From NCBI RefSeq assembly GCF_900188375.1, contig NZ_FZOO01000001.1, positions 1-64,000 on the forward strand: 64,000 nucleotides of DNA, in the 5' to 3' direction. Position numbers and translations under genes: made by a program. The DNA comes from Geodermatophilus pulveris. Its GTDB lineage: Bacteria; Actinomycetota; Actinomycetes; Mycobacteriales; Geodermatophilaceae. Positions 32,757 through 42,049 of this stretch are shown here, one piece after another; position 1 is the first letter of the stretch; each line of letters starts with the position of its first letter. The notes beneath the pieces are model-generated. The model was not told the DNA's origin. It saw only the letters and a program-made list of their open reading frames with translations, and made no database searches.

Positions 32757-32769
32757 CACGGGGACGCTA
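32757..32769 (-). promoter_or_regulatory. -10 element TAGCGT for leaderless repeat-protein gene
   Basis: TAGCGT on the minus strand ends seven bases before the second GTG, the leaderless spacing seen repeatedly in this window. No ribosome-binding site is visible. Confidence 0.45.
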
Positions 32770-32939
32770 ACGGACCGCAGGTGACCCGGCCCTCGCTCCC
32801 GCGCGTCCGACCCGGGACGCCCGCCCCGCGCCCGTATCGTGGGTGACCGCCCGACTGCGCAGTGGTACGCCCGCGCGCGAGCCGGGAAGTGACGGCGCCC
32901 GCGGGGCGGCAGTTCGAGGACGGGAAGTCGGCACGGGTG

Positions 32940-35012
32940 GGGAACGAGCGCACGCGCGACGACGCGGGGGACCCCCGTGGCGCCGGGCGTCCCCGCGGCC
33001 GACGTCGGGCGGCCACGCCGTCCCCCGGTGACGGGGCCTCGGCGCCCGGACCGGTCACCGTCGAGCAGCTGATCGCCCGCCAGGGTGGCGACGTGGGCCG
33101 CCGCCGCGCCGCACGCACCGGCGAGGTCCCGCTGCCGCTCGCCGTCCCCGCGCAGACCGCCGGGCCCCGCCGCGGCCTGCCGCCCGTGCCCGCGGAGGCG
33201 CCCCCCGCGGACCACCCGCGCCCCTCCGGACGGCGCGCCTCCGACGGCCGGCCTGCGGCCGGCGACCCCCCGGCGGCCACGCGGCGCGGTCTGCCGCCGG
33301 TCCCCGGGGGTGCGCCCGCGGGCGCCTCGCCCCCGCCGCCCCCCGAGGCCGCCGCCACGCCGGGACCGGCGCGCACCGGCCTGCCTCCGGTGCCGCCGTC
33401 GGCCCGGCCCTCCGTGCCGCTGTTCCCGCCCTTCGACGAGCGTGGCGGCGCCCGCCCGTCCCGCCCGATCGCCCCGCTGCCGCCCATCCCCGGGCGCGAC
33501 GCGGCGCTGGCCGGGGCGACCCGGCTGGCGCCACCCTCGCCGCGGGAGCGCCGGGCCGCCCGGCGGGCCGCCCGCAGCCCGGGCCGGCGCCGGCTGGTCC
33601 GCGCCGCGACCGTCCTGGCGGTCCTCGTCGGCCTCGTCCTCACCTACCACGTCGGCCTCTACTTCACCGTCGACCAGCGCATCGAGGCGGTCGACGCGCT
33701 CACCCCCGACGGCCCCGAGGTGCTCGCCGCGGGGCTGCAGGAGGCGGCGAGCACCTACCTCGTCGTCGGCACCGGGCTGCCCGGGGCCGAGGGACCGGCC
33801 TCCGTGGCCACCCTGCTGGCGCACGTCGGCCCCGGCGGGGAGCGCGCGGTGCTGGTCAGCATCCCGCCGACCGCGCTGGTGGACACGCCCGCCTGCATCC
33901 GCCCCGACGGCCGGGTGCGCGAGCCGGCCACCGAGTCCTTCGCCGCCGCGCTGCTCGACGGCGGTCCGTCCTGCGCGGTGCGCGTGGTGCAGCAGGTGTC
34001 CGGCCTGCGGGTCGACCACTACCTCGGCGTGGACCTGGGCCGGCTGCCCGGCATGGTCGACGCGCTCGGCGGCGTGGCGGTCTGCCTGCCGTCGGCGACC
34101 CCGGCGGTCACCTCCTCGGCGCAGCCGCTGCCGACGGGCCCGAGCCGGCTGTCGGGGGAGGGCGCCACCGGCTACCTCGCCCCCGCCGACGCCGGCGCCG
34201 ACGTGACCGGCGACGCCGTCGCCGAGCGCGCCCAGCTGGTGCTCACCTCGACGCTGAGGACGGCCATGTCGGCCGGGACCCTCGGCAACCCGGTCACCCT
34301 CACCCGGTTCCTCGTCCGCGCCTCCGACGCGCTCACCCTCGACGAGTCGACCACCCTGGGCGACCTGCGCACCCTGGCCGGCACGCTCGGCGAGCTGTCC
34401 GGGGACGCGGTCCAGCGGACCGGCCTGCCGGTCGCGCAGGTCGGCCACGTGCCGGCCGGCAGCGAGCAGGCGCACGTCGTCCTCGACGCCGCCGCCACCC
34501 GCTCGCTGTTCGACGAGGTGATCAAGGAGGGCCGGCTCCCCGCGGAGCTGGTCGCACCCGAGGCCGCCGACCCGGCGGTGGCGGCTCCCGCGCCGGCCGC
34601 CGCCGAGCAGCCGGTGGCCGTGCCCGCGGAGCAGCCGCTGACCGCCGCACCGGCGGCGATCACCGTGGACGTGCTCAACGGCACCGCCACCAGCGGGCTG
34701 GCCACCACCGTGGCCGACCAGCTGCGCGCCCAGGGCTTCACCGTCGGCGAGGTGGGCAACGAGCCCGGCGGGGTGGACGCGACCGTCGTCCGCTCCGGTC
34801 CCGACGCCGGCGAGCAGGCCCGCACGGTGGCCGCCGCCGTGCCCGGTGCGGTGCTGGAGCCCGGCGCCGCGGCCGGCGGGGGCGTGCAGCTCGTCGTCGG
34901 GCCGGGCTTCCCCGGCGTCGTCCCGGTCGTGGTCCCCCCGCCGGCACCGGAGCCGCCCCCCGCACCGGCCCCGGTCGCCGAGCCGGTCGCCACCGCCCCC
35001 GCGGACTGCTGA
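32940..35012 (+). CDS. LCP (LytR-CpsA-Psr) family protein with LytR_C domain, catalytic residues lost
   Basis: About 690 residues. A Pro/Arg-rich cytosolic region holds VTVEQLIARQGG and four copies of a G/A-LPP-(V/I)-P motif, then one membrane helix near residues 220-242. An LCP domain follows (AVLVSIPPTALVDTP, GLRVDHYLGVDLGRLPGMVD, ALGGVAVCLP), then LytR_C (ITVDVLNGTATSGLATTVAD). The usual LCP catalytic Asp/Arg positions read GTGLPG, ASVAT and IPPT, and the late R-x-R and RQQ motifs are absent. It is therefore probably non-catalytic. The start is uncertain; GTG 32862 is an alternative. Confidence 0.75.
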   Translation, partial: GNERTRDDAGDPRGAGRPRGRRRAATPSPGDGASAPGPVTVEQLIARQGGDVGRRRAARTGEVPLPLAVPAQTAGPRRGLPPVPAEAPPADHPRPSGRRASDGRPAAGDPPAATRRGLPPVPGGAPAGASPPPPPEAAATPGPARTGLPPVPPSARPSVPLFPPFDERGGARPSRPIAPLPPIPGRDAALAGATRLAPPSPRERRAARRAARSPGRRRLVRAATVLAVLVGLVLTYHVGLYFTVDQRIEAVDALTPDGPEVLAAGLQEAASTYLVVGTGLPGAEGPASVATLLAHVGPGGERAVLVSIPPTALVDTPACIRPDGRVREPATESFAAALLDGGPSCAVRVVQQVSGLRVDHYLGVDLGRLPGMVDALGGVAVCLPSATPAVTSSAQPLPTGPSRLSGEGATGYLAPADAGADVTGDAVAERAQLVLTSTLRTAMSAGTLGNPVTLTRFLVRASDALTLDESTTLGDLRTLAGTLGELSGDAVQRTGLPVAQVGHVPAGSEQAHVVLDAAATRSLFDEVIKEGRLPAELVAPEAADPAVAAPAPAAAEQPVAVPAEQPLTAAPAAITVDVLNGTATSGLATTVADQLRAQGFTVGEVGNEPGGVDATVVRSGPDAGEQARTVAAAVPGAVLEPGAAAGGGVQLVVGPGFPGVVPVVVPPPAPEPPPAPAPVAEPVATAPADC

Positions 35013-35036
35013 GGCGACGCAGGGCCGGGGGCCTCC

Positions 35037-35816
35037 TCAGCCGAAGCGGCCGGAGATGTAGTCCTCGGTCGCCTTCTGGTCGGGGTTGCTGAAGATCTTC
35101 TCGGTCGGGTTGAACTCGATGAGCCGGCCGGGCTGGCCGATCCCGTTGAGGTTGAAGAAGCCGGTCGACTCGCTCACCCGGGCGGCCTGCTGCATGTTGT
35201 GCGTGACGATCACGATCGTGTAGCGCTCCTTGAGCTCGGCCATCAGGTCCTCGATGGCCAGCGTGGAGATCGGGTCCAGCGCCGAGCAGGGCTCGTCCAT
35301 CAGCAGCACGTCGGGCTCGATGGCGATCGCCCGGGCGATGCACAGCCGCTGCTGCTGGCCGCCGGAGAGGCTGGAGCCCGGGCGGTCGAGGCGGTCCTTG
35401 ACCTCCTCCCACAGGTTGGCGCCGCGCAGCGAGCTCTCGACCAGCTCGTCCATCTCGGCCTTCTTGGTCCGCGTGCCGTTGAGGCGCAGACCGGCCGCGA
35501 CGTTCTCGTAGATCGACATGGTCGGGAACGGGTTCGGCCGCTGGAACACCATGCCGACCTGGCGGCGCACCGTCACCGGGTCGGCGTCGGAGCCGTACAG
35601 GTCCTGGCCGTCCATGACGACCTTGCCCTCGACGCGGGCGCCGGGGATCACCTCGTGCATCCGGTTGAGCGTGCGGAGGAAGGTCGACTTCCCGCACCCG
35701 GAGGGCCCGATGAGGGCGGTGATGCTGCGGGGTTCGATCGAGATGGTGACGCCCTCCACGGCCAGGAAGTTGCCGTAGTAGATGTTGACGTCGGAGCAGT
35801 CGATGCGCTTGGCCAC
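35037..35816 (-). CDS. pstB: Phosphate ABC transporter ATP-binding protein
   Basis: A 259-residue ATPase. Walker A is GPSGCGKST, the Q-loop is [18 protein letters not shown], the signature is [17 protein letters not shown] and Walker B is [13 protein letters not shown]. The ending [19 protein letters not shown] and EDYISGRFG is PstB-specific. It powers high-affinity phosphate import with PstS, PstC and PstA. It is last in a minus-strand operon that starts at pstS. No phoU gene follows in the window. Confidence 0.96.
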   Translation of the reverse strand: MAKRIDCSDVNIYYGNFLAVEGVTISIEPRSITALIGPSGCGKSTFLRTLNRMHEVIPGARVEGKVVMDGQDLYGSDADPVTVRRQVGMVFQRPNPFPTMSIYENVAAGLRLNGTRTKKAEMDELVESSLRGANLWEEVKDRLDRPGSSLSGGQQQRLCIARAIAIEPDVLLMDEPCSALDPISTLAIEDLMAELKERYTIVIVTHNMQQAARVSESTGFFNLNGIGQPGRLIEFNPTEKIFSNPDQKATEDYISGRFG

Positions 35817-35836
35817 GGGTCCTCCTGGGGTTCCGG

Positions 35837-36919
35837 TCAGCGACCGGTCTTGGGCGCGAAGAAGCGGCTGATGAGACGGGCGACGACGTTGAGGCCCATG
35901 ACCAGCGCGATGAGCAGCAGCGCGGCGGTCCACGCGCGGTCGATGGCGTTCTCCGGCGGCACGCCGGGCTGGGTGAGCTGGTAGTAGGCGTAGACCGGCA
36001 GCGTCGCCATCCGGCCGTCGAACGGGTCGACGTTGGTCGCGTTGGTGATCCCGACGGTGACCAGGAGGGGGGCGGTCTCCCCGACGACGCGGGCGATGGC
36101 CAGCGTGACCCCGGTGCCCAGGCCGGCGATCGCGGTGGGGATCACGACCTTGACGATCGTGCGCCACTTCGGCACGCCGAGCGCGTACGAGGCCTCCCGG
36201 AGCTCGTTGGGCACCAGCTTGAGCACCTCCTCGGCCGACCGGACGACCACCGGGATCATGAGCACCGAGAGGGCGACGGCACCCATGATGCCCAGCCGGA
36301 CGCCGGGACCGAAGAACAGCGCGAACAAGGCGTAGGCGAACAGGCCGGCGACGATCGACGGGATACCGGTCATGACGTCGACGAAGAAGGTGATCGACCG
36401 CTTCAGCCGGCCCCGCGCGTACTCGACGAGGTAGATGGCGGTCATCAGGCCGATCGGCACCGAGATCAGCGTGGTGAGCAGCGTGATGATCAGCGTGCCC
36501 ATGATCGCGTGGTAGGCGCCGCCCCCCTCGCCGATGATCCCCACGAGGGACGAGTTGAAGAACTCCCCGTCGAGCCGGCGGGCACCGCGGCTGACGACCT
36601 CCCAGACCAGCGACACGAGCGGGACCATCGCGATGGCGAAGGCACAGGTGACCACCGAGGTCACCAGCCGGTCGGTGGCCCGGCGCCTGCCCTCGACGGA
36701 GCGGGACAGCGCGTAGTTCGCGACGACGCCCAGGACGATCGTGTAGATGACGGCCAGGACGACGGTGAAGTCGGTGAGCGCCTCGATGCCGAAGGCGATG
36801 GCCGCCGCGGCGCCGAACACCGCCCAGGGCACCCATGTCGGCAGTCGGCGCTCGCTGCGCCCGTTCCCGTCCTCGGCCGCGCGGGCGCCCGCCGGGGGCC
36901 TGGTCAGCTGGGTGCTCAT
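35837..36919 (-). CDS. pstA: Phosphate ABC transporter permease PstA
   Basis: A 360-residue permease with an N-terminal pair of extra helices. The BPD_transp_1 core follows, with the EAA loop [23 protein letters not shown] and the PstA pattern [42 protein letters not shown] is the usual first core helix. The ATG overlaps the pstC stop (TGATG). It pairs with PstC to form the phosphate channel. Confidence 0.95.
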   Translation of the reverse strand: MSTQLTRPPAGARAAEDGNGRSERRLPTWVPWAVFGAAAAIAFGIEALTDFTVVLAVIYTIVLGVVANYALSRSVEGRRRATDRLVTSVVTCAFAIAMVPLVSLVWEVVSRGARRLDGEFFNSSLVGIIGEGGGAYHAIMGTLIITLLTTLISVPIGLMTAIYLVEYARGRLKRSITFFVDVMTGIPSIVAGLFAYALFALFFGPGVRLGIMGAVALSVLMIPVVVRSAEEVLKLVPNELREASYALGVPKWRTIVKVVIPTAIAGLGTGVTLAIARVVGETAPLLVTVGITNATNVDPFDGRMATLPVYAYYQLTQPGVPPENAIDRAWTAALLLIALVMGLNVVARLISRFFAPKTGR

Positions 36920-37869
36920 CAGTTGGCTCCGGAGAAGTCGGCGCGGCGGTTGACGATCCAGCGGGCGAGCATGTTGACCGCCAGGGTGATGACGAACAGC
37001 GCCAGGCCGCTCGCGATCAGGGTGTTGACCGCGATCCCGGTGGACTCGGGGAACTGCAGCGCGATGTTCGCCGCGATCGTCGCCGGGTTGCCGCTGCTGA
37101 TCAGGTTGAAGGTGATGCCGCCGGACACCGACAGCACCAGGGTGACCGCGAGGGTCTCGCCCAGGGCGCGGCCCAGGCCGAGCATCGACCCACCGATGAC
37201 GCCGCTCTTGCCGTAGGGGATGACGGCCATCCTGATCATCTCCCAGCGGGTGGCGCCGAGCGCGAGCGCCGCCTCCGTGTGCAGGGTCGGCACCTGGAGG
37301 AAGACCTCGCGGGAGATGGCGCTGACGATCGGCAGGATCATGATGGCCAGCACCAGACCGGCGGTCATCATGGTGCGGCCGGTGGCCGACGTGGGCCCGG
37401 CGAAGAGCGGGATGAAGCCGAGGTTGTCCTCGAGCCACCGGTAGAACGGCACCAGTCTGGGGGCCAGCCAGGTGATGCCCCAGAAGCCGTAGACGATGCT
37501 GGGGATGGCTGCCAGCAGGTCGACCACGTAGCCCAGCCCCTGGGCCAGCCGGCGCGGCGCGTAGTGGGTGATGAACAGGGCGATGGCGACGGCCAGCGGG
37601 GTGGCCACGATCAGGGCGATGATCGCGGCCAGCAGCGTCCCGAAGATCAGCGGCGCGATGTAGCCCACCAGGCCCCGGCCGCCGGGGACCTCCTCGGCGG
37701 GGGCGGTCAGCGCGGGGATGGCCTCGGCGACGAGGAAGGCGGCGACCCCGGCGAGGATGACGAGGATCGCGATGCCGGCGCCCCGGGCGGTGCCCGCGAA
37801 GACGCGGTCACCGAGGCGGCGGGGTGGCCGGCTGGTGCCGGGCTCGGACTGGGTCCTGGTGGCGGTCAC
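36919..37869 (-). CDS. pstC: Phosphate ABC transporter permease PstC
   Basis: A 316-residue permease. The core has [20 protein letters not shown], the EAA loop [23 protein letters not shown] and AREVFLQ-like residues before it ([15 protein letters not shown]). The GTG start with GGAG six bases upstream gives a normal length; the frame extends further upstream without support. It is separated from pstS by a strong hairpin that probably limits expression of the membrane genes. Confidence 0.94.
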   Translation of the reverse strand: MTATRTQSEPGTSRPPRRLGDRVFAGTARGAGIAILVILAGVAAFLVAEAIPALTAPAEEVPGGRGLVGYIAPLIFGTLLAAIIALIVATPLAVAIALFITHYAPRRLAQGLGYVVDLLAAIPSIVYGFWGITWLAPRLVPFYRWLEDNLGFIPLFAGPTSATGRTMMTAGLVLAIMILPIVSAISREVFLQVPTLHTEAALALGATRWEMIRMAVIPYGKSGVIGGSMLGLGRALGETLAVTLVLSVSGGITFNLISSGNPATIAANIALQFPESTGIAVNTLIASGLALFVITLAVNMLARWIVNRRADFSGAN

Positions 37870-37938
37870 CGTGGCTCCGTGGTGTCTGGGGCGATGCGTG
37901 CGGGGCTGCTGAGGACCTGCTGCCCGTTCCGGGCGGGC

Positions 37939-37976
37939 CAACGGCCCGGGACGCCGTGGGGCGTCCCGGGCCGTTG
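37939..37976 (-). terminator. Strong hairpin between pstS and pstC (attenuator or mRNA stabiliser)
   Basis: A perfect 17-bp stem (CAACGGCCCGGGACGCC and its complement) with a GTGG loop begins about 17 bp after the pstS stop and precedes pstC. Partial termination or 3'-end protection here would give more PstS than PstCAB. Confidence 0.7.
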
Positions 37977-37992
37977 CCGGTGCGACGGGGTG

Positions 37993-39114
37993 TCAGCCGG
38001 CGGAGATGGCGTCGATGGCACCCTGTGCCTGCTCCCGCAGCGTGTCCGAGACCGGCGCCGACCCGGCGGCCTCGGCCGCGGCCTGCTGGCCCTCCTCGCT
38101 GATCACGAAGCTCATGAAGTCGGCGACGAGATCGGCGGTCTCCTGCTCGGGGTAGGTGATGCACCCGACGTGGTAGCTCACCTGGACGATCGGGTAGTTC
38201 CCCGACTCCGTGGTGTCGCGCCGGATGTCGATCGCGTAGTCGTACTCCCCGCGGCCCTCGATCCGCTCGGAGTTCTCCACGACCGCCGAGGCGGCCTCGG
38301 GAGTCGGCTGGACGAACTCCTCGCCCACGCCGATCGAGGCGATGCCGAGGTCGCCGGCCTGGCTGGGGTCGGCGTAGCCGATGGTCCCGTTGCCGGCACC
38401 GACCGCCTGGACCACGCCCGACGTGCCCTGGGCGGACTCGCCGCCCTCCACCGGCCACACGCCGTCCGGCTCGAAGGTCCACACGTCCGGGGCGACCGCG
38501 GCCAGGTACTCGGCGAAGTTCTCGGTGGTGCCCGACTCGTCGGAGCGGTTCACCGGGGTGATCGACAGGTCCGGCAGCGTGGCGTCCGGGTTGGCCTCGA
38601 CGATGGCCGGGTCGTTCCAGTTGGTGATCTGCTGGGCGAAGATGCCGGCGACCACCTCCGGCGGCAGGTTGAGCTCGTCGACGCCCTCGAGGTTGTAGAC
38701 GACCGCGATCGGGGCGATGTAGTTGGGCAGCTCGAAGACCTCACCCTCGCCGGCGCAGCGCTCCTGGGCCCCGGCCAGCTCCTCCTCGTCGAGCGCGGCG
38801 TCGGTACCGGCGAAGTCCACGCCGCCGGCGACGAACTGCTCGCGGCCGCCGCCGGAGCCCACCGGGTCGTAGTTGACGGTCACGCCCGGCTGGACGGAGG
38901 AGTAGGCCGCGGTCCAGCCCTGCATGGCCGCCTGCTGGCTGCTGGCGCCGGCTCCGACGAGGGTGCCGCTGAGCTCCTCGGTGGCACCGGACGTCTCGCC
39001 GCCACCGCCGGCCGCGGCAGGCTCCTCGTTGGCGGCGCCGCACGCGGTGAGGGCGAGGGTGCCGGCGAGGGCCAGGGAGAGGGAGGCGCCGCGGGTTCTG
39101 GTGCCGAGCTTCAA
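37993..39114 (-). CDS. pstS: Phosphate-binding lipoprotein PstS
   Basis: A 373-residue lipoprotein. The signal peptide ends at a lipobox LTAC with Cys25. The mature protein has GAGASSQQAAMQGWTAAYSS, NYDPVGSGGGREQF, DFAGTDAAL and PVNRSDESGTTENFAEYL, the phosphate-binding loops of PstS. The start is a TTG, chosen because GGAAAGG lies seven bases upstream and no ATG or GTG gives a signal peptide. A PHO box and TAGCGT -10 lie upstream. Confidence 0.95.
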   Translation of the reverse strand: MKLGTRTRGASLSLALAGTLALTACGAANEEPAAAGGGGETSGATEELSGTLVGAGASSQQAAMQGWTAAYSSVQPGVTVNYDPVGSGGGREQFVAGGVDFAGTDAALDEEELAGAQERCAGEGEVFELPNYIAPIAVVYNLEGVDELNLPPEVVAGIFAQQITNWNDPAIVEANPDATLPDLSITPVNRSDESGTTENFAEYLAAVAPDVWTFEPDGVWPVEGGESAQGTSGVVQAVGAGNGTIGYADPSQAGDLGIASIGVGEEFVQPTPEAASAVVENSERIEGRGEYDYAIDIRRDTTESGNYPIVQVSYHVGCITYPEQETADLVADFMSFVISEEGQQAAAEAAGSAPVSDTLREQAQGAIDAISAG

Positions 39115-39178
39115 CTCAGTGCCTTTCCGGTGGGGTGCCCGGTCATCGATTCCGGGCAGCAGGGACCAACGGGGACTG

Positions 39179-39233
39179 ACGCTAGGGAGCGGAGGTGGAC
39201 GACTCCGGTTGGACGGGTGAACGAGCGATGAAC
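39179..39233 (-). promoter_or_regulatory. pstS promoter with PHO box
   Basis: Minus strand: two adjacent 11-bp direct repeats, GTTCATCGCTC (39233-39223) and GTTCACCCGTC (39222-39212), match the PhoP-binding unit known from streptomycetes. They lie 27 bp upstream of a TAGCGT -10 (39184-39179), in the place of a -35. A third copy, GTTCACCACTT, is at 39288-39278. The operon should be induced by phosphate limitation. Confidence 0.7.
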
Positions 39234-39359
39234 GCGCTCTGTGATCCCGCTGACCTGCACGGACACGGCGGGCGGACAAGTGGTGAACCATCGGCGCGCC
39301 GCATTCCGTGACGAATGGATCACGGGCATGATGAGGGGTCGTTGCCTGTGGCCGGCGGG

Positions 39360-40286
39360 TCAGGGCGCGCGTCGCCAGGACACGTCGACGGCGTGCCGCC
39401 GGAAGCCGCTCCGCCCGTAGAGGGCGACCGCCGCGGCGTTGTCCTCCTCGACGTAGAGCAGCACCTCCCGCAGGCCACGGGCGCGCAGGTGGGCCAGGCC
39501 GACGTCGGTCAGCGCGCGACCCACGCCCGTGCCCTGCGCGTCCGGGTCGACGCCCAGCACGTAGACCTCCCCGACCGGCTCGGGGCCCACGTCCCCCGGC
39601 GGGTGGACCTTGGTCCAGTGCGAGCCGAGCAGCCGGTCGCCGTCCCAGGCCAGGAAGAAGCCGTCGGGGTCGAACCACGGCTCGGCCTCGCGCAGCCGCA
39701 GGTCCTCCGCCGTCCAGCCGCCCTGCTCGGGGTGGTGGGCGAAGGCGCGGGCGTTGGCGCGCAGCCAGGCCTGCTCGTCCCGGCCCGGCCGGAAGGTGCG
39801 CACGGTGACGCCCTCGGCCAGCCGCGGCCGCGGCTGGGCGGCCACCCCGGCCAGCTCGCGGCGCATCTGCAGCAGCACCCGGGCCCGCGTGTACCCGCGG
39901 GAGCGCGCCAGCTCGGCCGACCCCGGCAGGTCGCCGTGCGCCCACACCCGCAGCGGGCGCCCCCCGGCGAGCTCCTCGAGCCGGGTCAGCAAGGCGCGGC
40001 CCACGCCGCGCCGCCGGGCGCCGGGGGCGACGACGAGCTCGGCCTCGGCGTCCGCGCCGCCGGTGGCGGCCTCGAAGCGGGCGTACCCGGCCAGCCCGCC
40101 GTCCGGCGCGGGAGCCAGCACGTCGCGGCCACCGGGCGGGCCGCCGTGCTGCAGCCGCAGCTCGGCCTCCTCCGACAGCGGGCGCACGCCGTCGGCGGCG
40201 GCCGCCGCGCGCAGCAGGTCCAGGACCGCCGGGACGTCGGCGGGGTCGAGCCGGCCGACGTCCCGGACGGGGGGAGCAGCGGACAG
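39360..40286 (-). CDS. mshD: Mycothiol synthase (acetyltransferase)
   Basis: A 308-residue tandem-GNAT protein that acetylates Cys-GlcN-Ins with acetyl-CoA in the last step of mycothiol synthesis. The N-terminal GNAT has ELVVAPGARRRGVGRALLTR. The C-terminal GNAT has GEVYVLGVDPDAQGTGVGRA and LYVEEDNAAAVALYGRSGFR. The first ATG/GTG-type start (GTG 40187) would lose 33 conserved N-terminal residues (RDVGRLDPADVPAVLDLLRA). A CTG at 40286, seven bases after the glnR stop with GAGG upstream, restores them and is proposed as the start. Confidence 0.85.
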   Translation of the reverse strand: MSAAPPVRDVGRLDPADVPAVLDLLRAAAAADGVRPLSEEAELRLQHGGPPGGRDVLAPAPDGGLAGYARFEAATGGADAEAELVVAPGARRRGVGRALLTRLEELAGGRPLRVWAHGDLPGSAELARSRGYTRARVLLQMRRELAGVAAQPRPRLAEGVTVRTFRPGRDEQAWLRANARAFAHHPEQGGWTAEDLRLREAEPWFDPDGFFLAWDGDRLLGSHWTKVHPPGDVGPEPVGEVYVLGVDPDAQGTGVGRALTDVGLAHLRARGLREVLLYVEEDNAAAVALYGRSGFRRHAVDVSWRRAP

Positions 40287-40293
40287 GGCGGCC

Positions 40294-41052
40294 TCAGACC
40301 CGCTCGGTGTCGGCCGCGGCCGGGCTGCCCGACGTCAGCGCCTCGGCGCGCGCGGCGGCCGCGGTCGCGTCGGCGACCTGCTGGTCGAGCTTGTAGCCGA
40401 CGTTGCGCACCGTGCCGATCAGGGCCTCGTGCTCGGTGCCGAGCTTGGCCCGCAGCCGGCGCACGTGGACGTCGACGGTGCGGGTGCCCCCGAAGTAGTC
40501 GTAGCCCCAGATCTCCTGCAGCAGCTGCGCGCGGGAGAAGACGCGGCCCGGGTGCTGGGCCAGGTACTTCAGCAGCTCGAACTCCTTGTAGGTGAGGTCG
40601 AGGGGGCGTCCGCGCAGCTTCGCGGAGTAGCTGTGCTCGTCGATGACCAGCTCGCCGGCCCGGGTGACCCCGCGGTCGGCGCCGTCGGCGGGGGAGACGG
40701 CAGCCAGCCGGCGGGCGGTGGCCCACTTCAGCCGGGCGTCGACCTCGGCGGGGCCGGCGGTGTCGAGCAGCACGTCGTCGACGCCCCAGTCGGCCGACAG
40801 GGCCACCAGGCCGCCCTCGGACAGGACCGCGACCAGGGCGGAGGCGACCCCGGTGGAGGACAGCAGCCCGCACAGCGCCCGGGCCTGGATGAGGTCGTGG
40901 CGGGCGTCGACGAGGACGACGTCCCCGGAGTCGCCGTCCAGGAGGCTGGACAGCTCGGGTGCCACCACGCGCACGTGGTGCCCCAGCAGGCCGAGGGCGG
41001 GCAGCACCTCGGTCGTCGCCTGTCGTGCGGCGGTCATGAGTACGAGTCGCAT
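40294..41052 (-). CDS. glnR: GlnR-type atypical response regulator
   Basis: A 252-residue OmpR-like regulator. The receiver-like domain has [20 protein letters not shown] but lacks the acidic pocket of a normal receiver, as in actinobacterial GlnR. The winged helix has [40 protein letters not shown] and [12 protein letters not shown]. The neighbours mshD and pst match the order around Rv0818 (glnR) in Mycobacterium tuberculosis. GlnR controls nitrogen genes. GAGGAG precedes the ATG. Confidence 0.85.
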   Translation of the reverse strand: MRLVLMTAARQATTEVLPALGLLGHHVRVVAPELSSLLDGDSGDVVLVDARHDLIQARALCGLLSSTGVASALVAVLSEGGLVALSADWGVDDVLLDTAGPAEVDARLKWATARRLAAVSPADGADRGVTRAGELVIDEHSYSAKLRGRPLDLTYKEFELLKYLAQHPGRVFSRAQLLQEIWGYDYFGGTRTVDVHVRRLRAKLGTEHEALIGTVRNVGYKLDQQVADATAAAARAEALTSGSPAAADTERV

Positions 41053-41228
41053 GACGTCTCCTCGGGGGAGGCGGGGACGACGCAGCGCCGTCCGGGGCCC
41101 ACGACGGCGCTGTCGGTGAGAGGCGAGGATAACCGACCCGACGCCCCCGTCGCCGTCCGTGACCGGATCGCGACACGGAGCCCCCCGGCCGGGGGGAGCC
41201 GGCGCCGGGCGTCTGCGACGATCGGCGG

Positions 41229-42038
41229 GTGACAGCGACGCAGGTGCGGCCCGGGCCGCCCGCCCGCGCGGGGCACCTGCCCGCCGCCGGCGCGGCGGCG
41301 GTGGCGACCGCCCTGATCGTCGGCCTGCCGGCGGCGGCGGGAGACACCGGCCGGCTGGTGGCGGTCGCCGTCGTGCAGGTGGCGCTGGCCGTGGCGTGGG
41401 CGCCGGCCACCGGGCTCCCGGCCCGGGCCGGCGCGCCGGTGCTGGGCCTGGCCGCGGCGGCCGGCGCGGACCTGCTGGTCCTGGTGCCCGAGCGGCCGGA
41501 GGTCGGCTCGCTGCTGGCCGTGCCGGGGCTGGGCCTGCTCGCCGCGGTGCTGCACCAGATGCTGCGCCGCGCGCCGCGGCACGACGTCGTCGGCTCGCTG
41601 GCCGGCGTGCTGCTGCTGCTGTGCGGGGTGTGCGCGCTGGCGGTCCTCCTGCTGCTGCCCGCGGCCGGTGGCGCGGCGGCCGGTACCACCGCGCTGCTCG
41701 TGACCGGGACGGCGCTGGTGGCCGGCCCGCTGGTCGACCGGGTGCTGCCCCGGCCGCCGGTGGCCGCCGGCGTGCCGCACGGCGTCCCCGCCCTGGTCGT
41801 CGCCGCGCTGGCCGGGGCCGCCGTCGCGGCGCTGCGGCACGGCGGCGGCCCGGTCGCGGTCCTCGGGGCGTCGGCCGCCGGCCTGCTGCTGGGCGCGGTC
41901 GCCGCGCTCACCGGCCTGGCCGCGGCCTACGCGGTGCCCGGGGCCCGGGCGTGGGCGGCGCCGGTGGTGCGGGCCGCGCTGCCGGTCGCCGCGGCCGCGC
42001 CGGTGGCCCTCGCCCTCGTGCTGCAGAACGCGTTCTGA
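41229..42038 (+). CDS. Multi-pass membrane protein, unknown
   Basis: A 269-residue protein with about eight Ala/Leu/Val-rich helices ([54 protein letters not shown] and others). A short Arg-rich loop, RRAPRHD, sits in the middle. The GTG follows a GACGAT -10 by six bases, so the transcript may be leaderless. It is probably the conserved actinobacterial protein next to glnR; no function is known. A DUF2993 gene follows by 11 bases. Confidence 0.65.
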   Translation: MTATQVRPGPPARAGHLPAAGAAAVATALIVGLPAAAGDTGRLVAVAVVQVALAVAWAPATGLPARAGAPVLGLAAAAGADLLVLVPERPEVGSLLAVPGLGLLAAVLHQMLRRAPRHDVVGSLAGVLLLLCGVCALAVLLLLPAAGGAAAGTTALLVTGTALVAGPLVDRVLPRPPVAAGVPHGVPALVVAALAGAAVAALRHGGGPVAVLGASAAGLLLGAVAALTGLAAAYAVPGARAWAAPVVRAALPVAAAAPVALALVLQNAF

Positions 42039-42049
42039 GCGGCCGGCCG

